A DNA stretch of 48,026 nucleotides, taken from positions 1 through 48,026 of the forward strand of contig JANPGC010000049.1 in NCBI GenBank assembly GCA_031423755.1, in the 5' to 3' direction. Below are positions 43,124 through 48,026 of the stretch, one piece after another (position 1 is the stretch's first letter; each line of letters begins with the position of its first letter). The position numbers and the translations under genes are program-made. The stretch is from JANMEX01 sp031423755. GTDB taxonomy: Bacteria > Pseudomonadota > Alphaproteobacteria > Rhizobiales > Rhizobiaceae. Below the pieces are notes generated by a model that was given only the letters and a program-made list of their open reading frames with translations, was not told the DNA's origin and made no database searches.

Positions 43124-43542
43124 ACGCGCTCGAAATCGCCTGCATCGCCGTAATAGCGATCGGGAACATCTTGCGGGCTTCCTGAGCACCAGCGCATGAA
43201 CAGCGCCACTTGCGCGCTTGCCCCGTACGGCCTTTGGCGCTCCAAGGCTGTGACATGGCTACGGTCCATGCCAAGAATGACGTCAAACCGCGAAAAGTCG
43301 GCTTCGCTCACCACGCGACAAACCTGCTCATGGATCGCCACACCGTGCGCCGCGCCAACCTTGATCGACCGTATATCGGGTGGCTCACCGGCATGCCAGC
43401 TGCCAAGGCCCGCTGAATCCAGCACCATGTGCGACCGTCCGTTCAACACGGCCAAATGGCGGAACACCCCTTCCGCCAATGGCGAACGGCATATATTGCC
43501 GGTGCAGACAAACAGGATGGAACGGGGAACAGGCTGCGGCAT
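43039..43542 (-). CDS. Low molecular weight protein-tyrosine phosphatase
   Basis: This is a 167-residue protein with the phosphate loop FVCTGNICRSP (Cys13, Arg19) near the N-terminus and the general acid Asp in VPDRYYGDAG. SAGLGSWHAGEPPDIRSI, VRSxDF-like VVSEADFSRFDVILGMDR and the closing helix (FERVYGMIRAAAEDWF) fit LMW phosphatases, which in bacteria often control exopolysaccharide kinases or act more generally. Its ribosome site is poor. Its 3' end overlaps the oppositely oriented thpR by 85 bases. Confidence 0.92.
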   Translation of the reverse strand: MPQPVPRSILFVCTGNICRSPLAEGVFRHLAVLNGRSHMVLDSAGLGSWHAGEPPDIRSIKVGAAHGVAIHEQVCRVVSEADFSRFDVILGMDRSHVTALERQRPYGASAQVALFMRWCSGSPQDVPDRYYGDAGDFERVYGMIRAAAEDWFATAGRASSGQDSSIT

Positions 43543-43589
43543 TGTATCAAAACCATGTTAAAGCGTGGGCAATAGCAAAGGATCTTGCA

Positions 43590-43904
43590 ATGACCAACAC
43601 TCGCCTCACCGAGACTGAAATCAAGCAGATGCTTGCGGCCCTCCCCGGCTGGACTTTGATGCATGCGCGCGAAGCCATCGGCAAGAGCTTCAAATTCGCC
43701 AACTTCCGCGAGGCCTTTGGCTTCATGACCGAGGTGGCACTCTACGCCGAGAAAATCGACCATCATCCCGAATGGACCAATGTCTGGAACCGCGTTGATA
43801 TCGTCCTGTCCACGCATTCGGCAGAGGGTCTCAGCGCGCTGGATGAAAAGCTCGCCAAGGCAATCGAAAAGGCAGCTGTCCGATTTTCCCCACCAGCAGC
43901 TTGA
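43590..43904 (+). CDS. phhB: 4a-Hydroxytetrahydrobiopterin dehydratase
   Basis: This is a 104-residue protein from the ATG at 43590 (AAGGA 8 bases upstream). It contains WTLMHAREAIGKSFKFANFR, the active-site EKIDHHPEWTNVWNRVDIVL with the paired His, and THSAEGLSALDEKLA, all typical of pterin-4a-carbinolamine dehydratase. It recycles the pterin cofactor of aromatic amino acid hydroxylases and may act in molybdopterin context. No phenylalanine hydroxylase gene is in the window, so the partner is elsewhere or the role is different. Confidence 0.93.
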   Translation: MTNTRLTETEIKQMLAALPGWTLMHAREAIGKSFKFANFREAFGFMTEVALYAEKIDHHPEWTNVWNRVDIVLSTHSAEGLSALDEKLAKAIEKAAVRFSPPAA

Positions 43905-44024
43905 ATCGCATCTGATCCGGGACCACATCCTTGCATTGAAGCCAGCAGGGCATCCGGCTTGCAGAAATGTTTGAGACGTTGAGCGCTAGTTCGTAGCGCT
44001 AAGCGACTTTAACAGGAGGTCTAC

Positions 44025-44387
44025 ATGGACAAACCGCTGGATGGCGAACTCTTCGGGCCGGGTGACAAGGACAATGAAAGCCGCGTCAAACGCGACTTTT
44101 GGCGCACCATCAAAAAGGCAGCACGCGCCGTTCCCTTCATGGATGAGGTGGTCGCAGCCTATTTCTGCGCGCTCGATCCACAGACGCCCGCACGCGTACG
44201 GATGATCCTGCTCGGGGCGCTTGGCTACTTTGTTCTGCCATTCGACACCATCCCGGATTTCCTGATCGCTTTCGGCTTCTCCGATGACGTCGCAGTCCTC
44301 ACCATGGCCATCACCGCGGTGCGCGGCTATATCACCCCGGCACACCGGAAGGCGGCAAAGGACGCGCTTGAAGACTCCGTGAGATAG
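44025..44387 (+). CDS. YkvA family protein (DUF1232)
   Basis: This is a 120-residue protein. A DUF1232 segment with PARVRMILLGALGYFVLPFD, TIPDFLIAFGFSDDVAVLTM and RGYITPAHRKAAKDAL is present, giving one hydrophobic hairpin after a charged N-terminus, so it is probably inner-membrane associated. A very strong AGGAGG stands 6 bases before the ATG. Just upstream (43982-44000) AGCGCTA-GTTCG-TAGCGCT can fold into a hairpin in the leader. Function is unknown. Confidence 0.9.
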   Translation: MDKPLDGELFGPGDKDNESRVKRDFWRTIKKAARAVPFMDEVVAAYFCALDPQTPARVRMILLGALGYFVLPFDTIPDFLIAFGFSDDVAVLTMAITAVRGYITPAHRKAAKDALEDSVR

Positions 44388-44502
44388 AGCCGCATTGCCG
44401 GATGACAGTTGATCCCGGCAGTTGGAAATGCATTGCTGGCAGGAGTGAGCGCAATCTGTTGTCACGACGACAGCGGAGCGCCATTCAGGAAGGCTTTGCG
44501 CA

Positions 44503-45270
44503 ATGCGTTTGGGGTTTGTCGGCACCGGTGCAATTACCAGTGCTATTGTCAAAGGTCTCGCCGGATCCAGCCTTGCGGACTGGCCCGTAGTCGTCTCGCC
44601 CCGCAGCCGCGCCATTGCTGACGATTTGGCAGTTTCCGTGCCGTCGGTAAGCATCGCTGCAAACAATCAAGAGGTTATCGATCAAAGCGACATGGTGTTC
44701 CTCGCCATCCGCCCCCAGATCGCCCGTGAAGTCGTCTCCAGCCTGACCTTCCGGGATGGCCAGTCCGTCGTCAGCCTCGTCGCGGGTCTGTCCATACCGG
44801 CGCTCGAAAGTCTGATTTCTGCCAACGTCAACATTACCCGTGCGATTCCGTTGCCATCGGTGGAGAACCGCGCCTGCGCCACGCCCATATTGCCGCCCAA
44901 TCCTGTCGTTGCGGCGGTATTTGACGTGCTTGGCTCGTCGATTGGCGTCCCTGATGCTGAAGCGTTTGATGGCTATGTCGCCGGTAGCGCGGTGATGGCC
45001 ACCTATTTCGGCATCGTCGAGGCAACAGTCGGCTGGATGCAGGCAAATGGCATGAACCAGAGCGATGCTGACAAATACGCGCGCAACCTGTTTGGCAATC
45101 TCGGCGATGTCCTGCGCGTCCGGCCTGATTTGACGCTCGAACAACTGCGCGCAGCGCACACCACGATTGGCGGCCTGAACGAAATGGTGCACGACCGCTT
45201 CATCAGTGGTGGAGGCGCAGAGGCATTGGCGAAAGGGCTTGATGCAGTCTTGGCAAGAGTGCGCTCTTAA
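44503..45270 (+). CDS. Pyrroline-5-carboxylate reductase family protein
   Basis: This is a 255-residue protein with an N-terminal Rossmann motif GFVGTGAITSAIVKGLAG and the ProC blocks DMVFLAIRPQIAREVV, NVNITRAIPLPSVENRAC, and a C-terminal dimerisation helix (RPDLTLEQLRAAHTTIGGLN). ProC makes proline from pyrroline-5-carboxylate. Compared with canonical ProC it is shorter, the middle VMPNTPA-like block is RAIPLPSV, and the C-terminal SPGGTT motif is altered (HTTIGGLNE). So it may be a paralogue and not the main ProC. GGAAGG lies 8 bases upstream. Confidence 0.8.
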   Translation: MRLGFVGTGAITSAIVKGLAGSSLADWPVVVSPRSRAIADDLAVSVPSVSIAANNQEVIDQSDMVFLAIRPQIAREVVSSLTFRDGQSVVSLVAGLSIPALESLISANVNITRAIPLPSVENRACATPILPPNPVVAAVFDVLGSSIGVPDAEAFDGYVAGSAVMATYFGIVEATVGWMQANGMNQSDADKYARNLFGNLGDVLRVRPDLTLEQLRAAHTTIGGLNEMVHDRFISGGGAEALAKGLDAVLARVRS

Positions 45271-45280
45271 GCGCGCGCTC

Positions 45281-45925
45281 CTAATCCGTATCGACTGCGG
45301 GATCAGCCTCAATGGCCTTGCGCAGCCGCGCGAATGCCAGCCGGATCCGTGACTTCACGGTGCCAAGCGGCAACCCGGTCTCTGCGGCAATCTCCGAATG
45401 TGACAGGCCGTTGAAGAACGCGTAGCGCACAAGTTCCCGCTGGTCTTCCGGCAGTTCCGCCATCGCTGCGCGGATTCGCGCATCACGCCGAACCATGTCC
45501 ACCGTCTGGTCAGCCGGTTCAGTTGCTTCCGGCTGAAACATCGGGTCTTCAGGATCAAGCAGCGCCGAGCGGTCCCGGCGTCTGGCGTCAATGCGCCGGT
45601 TGCGCGCCACGCGGAACAGCCATGTCGACAGGCTTGATTTGCCCGGATCAAACAGATGCGCCTTTTGCCAAAGCGCGATCATCACCTCTTGGCACAGCTC
45701 TTCCGACTGGCCGCGGTCCATGCCCAGACGCATCAGATAGCCGTTGATGCGCGGGGCAAAATAGTCAAACAGCTCGCCAAAGGCCTGCCGGTCCCGTTCG
45801 CTCGCCACGCGCGCCGCAAGCATGGCGAACCGTTCCGGCGTGAAGGAGGACTGCAAGGCAAAAGGCTCCGGGTCTGGTTGTCGCGCATGGGCGCTGCGAG
45901 GAACGACTGCATCCGAATGACGCAT
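45281..45925 (-). CDS. ECF-type RNA polymerase sigma factor, no visible anti-sigma gene
   Basis: This is a 214-residue group IV sigma factor. Region 2 spans about 45-115 (AFGELFDYFAPRINGYLMRL, QSEELCQEVMIALWQKAHLF, STWLFRVARNRRIDARRR) and region 4 about 145-205 (LPEDQRELVRYAFFNGLSHS, then EIAAETGLPLGTVKSRIRLAF). The start at 45925 has GGA 5 bases upstream. ECF factors are usually held by an anti-sigma factor encoded next to them; here the flanking genes are proC-like and ialB, so the regulator lies elsewhere or is fused or absent. Confidence 0.92.
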   Translation of the reverse strand: MRHSDAVVPRSAHARQPDPEPFALQSSFTPERFAMLAARVASERDRQAFGELFDYFAPRINGYLMRLGMDRGQSEELCQEVMIALWQKAHLFDPGKSSLSTWLFRVARNRRIDARRRDRSALLDPEDPMFQPEATEPADQTVDMVRRDARIRAAMAELPEDQRELVRYAFFNGLSHSEIAAETGLPLGTVKSRIRLAFARLRKAIEADPAVDTD

Positions 45926-46074
45926 GATTCCGCAGAAAGGTCAAATTTGCGCCGCTTTTGTTCGCTTGGGATGAGCCCAAGGGACGTAATGCGGTTCCCA
46001 GGGCGCGGGAAATGCACCGGAATGATCTGAATTCGGCTTCTGTTCACCGTTCGGTAACCAGAAATGCCGCAAAA

Positions 46075-46103
46075 TTGAACGGATCGGACCGGCCTGTTAT
46101 GCT
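46075..46103 (+). promoter_or_regulatory. Predicted promoter of the ialB-like gene
   Basis: TTGAAC (46075-46080) and TATGCT (46098-46103) are separated by exactly 17 bases and lie 40 bases before the ATG at 46143. This is one of the better housekeeping-type promoters in the window. Confidence 0.6.
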
Positions 46104-46142
46104 GTAGCCTGTGGCCGTTGACCAACAAGGATTTGTGGTTCC

Positions 46143-46649
46143 ATGCGTATGATATCTGTGGTGACTGCCGGTGCGGTGTTGCTGGGCGCGGCAAGCGCCG
46201 CCATGGCGCAGGCCCCGACCGAAATTGGCGCATATTCCGCTTGGCGGGCCTATGCCTATGTCACAGGCGGCACCAAGGTCTGCTACATTCTGACCGTTGC
46301 CAAGACGAGCAAGCCCGAAAAGGGCATCAAGCACGGCACAAACTTTTTTCTGATCAGCCAGAAGCCGGGTCAAAACGTCGCCTTCGAGCCGCAGTTCATG
46401 GCCGACTATGAGTTGAAAGCCCAGACCAAGGTCACCGTCACCGTCGGCGAAAAAAGCTTCTCAATGTTCACCTCCGGCAAGTCCGGCTGGATGGAAAATG
46501 CCGCTGAGGAGCCATCACTGCTCGCCGCCATGAAGACCGGCAAATCCATGTCTATCGCCGCCGTGTCCAAACGCGGCACAGAGACAGGCTACACCTTCTC
46601 GCTGTCAGGCATTTCCAAGGCGCTCGAGGCAGTGAAAAGCTGCAAATGA
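46143..46649 (+). CDS. Invasion-associated locus B (IalB) family protein
   Basis: This is a 168-residue secreted protein. The signal peptide MRMISVVTAGAVLLGAASAA ends near AMA-QA. The mature part begins IGAYSAWRAYAYVTGGTKVC and has the second cysteine in VKSCK, at the extreme C-terminus, fitting the IalB family with one long-range disulfide. KSFSMFTSGKSGWMEN and AAMKTGKSMSIAAVSKRGT are typical. IalB was named in Bartonella, but family members are widespread in non-pathogenic Hyphomicrobiales, so virulence must not be assumed. It precedes rlmN. Confidence 0.92.
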   Translation: MRMISVVTAGAVLLGAASAAMAQAPTEIGAYSAWRAYAYVTGGTKVCYILTVAKTSKPEKGIKHGTNFFLISQKPGQNVAFEPQFMADYELKAQTKVTVTVGEKSFSMFTSGKSGWMENAAEEPSLLAAMKTGKSMSIAAVSKRGTETGYTFSLSGISKALEAVKSCK

Positions 46650-46650
46650 G

Positions 46651-46729
46651 TTGACAGCTGTCAACGCTGTGACGGCCTTGTCTCCAGATTTATGCAGTTT
46701 CTGCACACTTGCGTCACATGGGTGACCTT
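46651..46729. promoter_or_regulatory. Cluster of palindromes upstream of rlmN
   Basis: The gap between ialB and rlmN contains a perfect 14-bp palindrome TTGACAGCTGTCAA (46651-46664), TGCAG-TTT-CTGCA (about 46693-46705) and GTCAC-ATGG-GTGAC (about 46712-46725). No T-run follows any, so they look more like protein-binding sites than terminators. No clear -10 box was seen. Confidence 0.45.
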
Positions 46730-46794
46730 TTCTGAGTTAAGTGCTAGAGGCGCGGCCAGCAAACCTGTTTCGCCGTGCAAAGGCCCGCCGTTCC

Positions 46795-48021
46795 ATGACC
46801 GCCACAATTGATCTTATCGAACCCGCTGCCCGCGACGCCATGCGTCCCGCCATGTCCGAAAAGCCGTCGCTGATCGGCCTGACTCGTGCGCAGATGGGCG
46901 ACGCCCTGCGCGGCGTCGGCATTCCCGACAAGCAGATCAAGATGCGCGTGCAACAGATCTGGCAATGGCTCTATGTGCGCGGCATCTCGGATTTCGCCGA
47001 CATGCGCAACATTTCCAAGGATCTGGTCGCAACGCTGGCACAGCATTTCACCATCCAGCGCCCGGAAATCGTCGAAGAGCAAATCTCCGCCGACGGCACG
47101 CGCAAATGGCTGTTCCGGTTTCCGCCTCGCGGGGCAGGGCGTCCTGTCGAGATCGAAACCGTCTACATCCCCGAAGAAGGCCGCGGCACGCTCTGTGTCT
47201 CAAGCCAAGTCGGCTGCACGCTCACCTGCTCCTTCTGCCACACCGGCACGCAGAAACTGGTGCGCAACCTCACCACCGAAGAGATTGTCTCGCAGCTGCT
47301 CGTCGCCCGCGACCGGCTGGGCGATTTCCCCAACCGCGACACACCGGACGGTACCATCGTTCCCTCTGAGGGGAGACTCGTATCGAACATCGTCATGATG
47401 GGCATGGGCGAGCCGCTCTACAATTATGACAATGTCCGCGATGCGCTGCTGCTGTTCTCCGATGGCGACGGCCTCGCCCTCTCCAAGCGCCGCATCACGC
47501 TTTCAACCTCCGGCGTGGTGCCGATGATCCACCAGATCGGCGAGGAGACCGGCGTCATGCTGGCCATTTCGCTGCATGCCGCCAAGGACGAGCTGCGCGA
47601 CATTCTGGTGCCGATCAACAAGAAATACCCCGTCAAGGAACTGCTCGCCGCCTGCAAGACCTATCCCGGCGTCTCCAACGCCCGCCGCATCACGTTCGAA
47701 TATGTGATGCTGAAGGGCGTCAATGATTCGCTCGACGACGCCAAGGAGCTGATCAAGCGCCTCAAGGGCATTCCGGCCAAGATCAACCTCATCCCGTTCA
47801 ACCCGTGGCCAGGCACGGATTACCAGTGCTCGTCCTGGGAACAGATCGAAAAGTTCGCCGACTTCATAAATGAAGCCGGCTATGCATCCCCCATCCGTAC
47901 CCCGAGAGGCCGCGACATCCTCGCCGCCTGCGGCCAGCTGAAAAGAGAATCCGAGCGCATGCGCAAGGTCGATCGCATCGCAGTGGAAGCCAAGATGATC
48001 GCCGGGCCCGGGGAAGAATGA
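46795..48021 (+). CDS. rlmN: Dual-specificity 23S rRNA/tRNA adenine-C2 methyltransferase RlmN
   Basis: This is a 408-residue radical SAM methyltransferase that modifies A2503 of 23S rRNA and A37 of some tRNAs. The cluster motif CTLTCSFCHTGTQ gives Cys141, 145 and 148. GMGEPLYNYDNV, GISLHA-like ISLHAAKDELRD and the methyl-carrying Cys379 in AACGQL are present. I chose the ATG at 46795 (MTATIDLIEP); an in-frame GTG at 46741 would add 18 residues. The ribosome site is weak (AAGG, 12 bases away). The gene is complete and ends 5 bases before the window edge. Confidence 0.96.
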   Translation: MTATIDLIEPAARDAMRPAMSEKPSLIGLTRAQMGDALRGVGIPDKQIKMRVQQIWQWLYVRGISDFADMRNISKDLVATLAQHFTIQRPEIVEEQISADGTRKWLFRFPPRGAGRPVEIETVYIPEEGRGTLCVSSQVGCTLTCSFCHTGTQKLVRNLTTEEIVSQLLVARDRLGDFPNRDTPDGTIVPSEGRLVSNIVMMGMGEPLYNYDNVRDALLLFSDGDGLALSKRRITLSTSGVVPMIHQIGEETGVMLAISLHAAKDELRDILVPINKKYPVKELLAACKTYPGVSNARRITFEYVMLKGVNDSLDDAKELIKRLKGIPAKINLIPFNPWPGTDYQCSSWEQIEKFADFINEAGYASPIRTPRGRDILAACGQLKRESERMRKVDRIAVEAKMIAGPGEE

Positions 48022-48026
48022 TCCGC

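Noticed and set aside
46143..46649. A pathogenicity gene, based on the IalB name
   Set aside because: IalB-family proteins are common in free-living and symbiotic members of the order, so the name alone says nothing about virulence.

Overview
The window looks like a chromosomal segment of an alphaproteobacterium of the order Hyphomicrobiales (rhizobia and relatives). The evidence is the gene content: DUF1223 and DUF2794 proteins, a dapF-mtaB-ftsY-yciB block running toward the ccm genes and acnA, leuD and leuB, and an ialB-rlmN pair. Other evidence is the moderately high GC, tightly packed genes with ATGA overlaps, and one exact TTAA-N7-TTAA site of the CtrA type. I could not assign a genus. 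I found no rRNA, tRNA, CRISPR array, transposase or prophage gene.

Layout. (1) 1-2131: a surface-polymer O-acetylation pair on the minus strand, an MBOAT acyltransferase and a truncated SGNH-type partner. (2) 2363-3927: DUF2794 and secreted DUF1223 genes flanking a gap with a candidate rod-shaped small RNA and its terminator. (3) 4064-8799: a plus-strand cassette of TetR regulator, three VOC proteins, two DUF1428 paralogues, a DUF6958-like protein and an MFS transporter, behind a palindromic operator; it looks like a self-contained accessory unit. (4) 8842-16859: aconitase, then cytochrome c maturation genes ccmA-ccmB and ccmC-ccmD-ccmG, split by an oppositely oriented coiled-coil gene with a CtrA-like site, then an SDR. 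(5) 16863-23168: minus-strand housekeeping block asd, a ParD/ParE module, dapF, mtaB, ftsY, yciB.

(6) 23599-26012: an MHS-type transporter with a very large inserted loop, and a small secreted protein. (7) 26070-29139: leuD, a secreted unknown, a RidA-like gene and leuB. (8) 29140-30577: repeat-rich DNA around an unknown gene that carries an in-frame palindromic element. (9) 30578-35603: DUF4173 membrane protein, response regulator, histidine kinase and an FAD oxidoreductase, all in one direction. (10) 35877-46649: mixed housekeeping genes: CitE-like lyase, DUF1737, metallopeptidase, BI-1 protein, YbbAP-type ABC exporter divergent from a TesA-like esterase, ThpR, LMW phosphatase, pterin dehydratase, YkvA, ProC-like reductase, ECF sigma factor, IalB. 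(11) 46795-48021: rlmN.

The genes act mainly in core metabolism (TCA, lysine/threonine/leucine synthesis, c-type cytochrome assembly, tRNA/rRNA modification, protein targeting). The items most worth a second look are the TetR/VOC/DUF1428 cassette, the in-frame palindromic element, the candidate small RNA, the toxin-antitoxin pair placed directly ahead of essential genes, and the CtrA-type site before the coiled-coil gene. All family names come from recognising motifs by eye; no database search was run.
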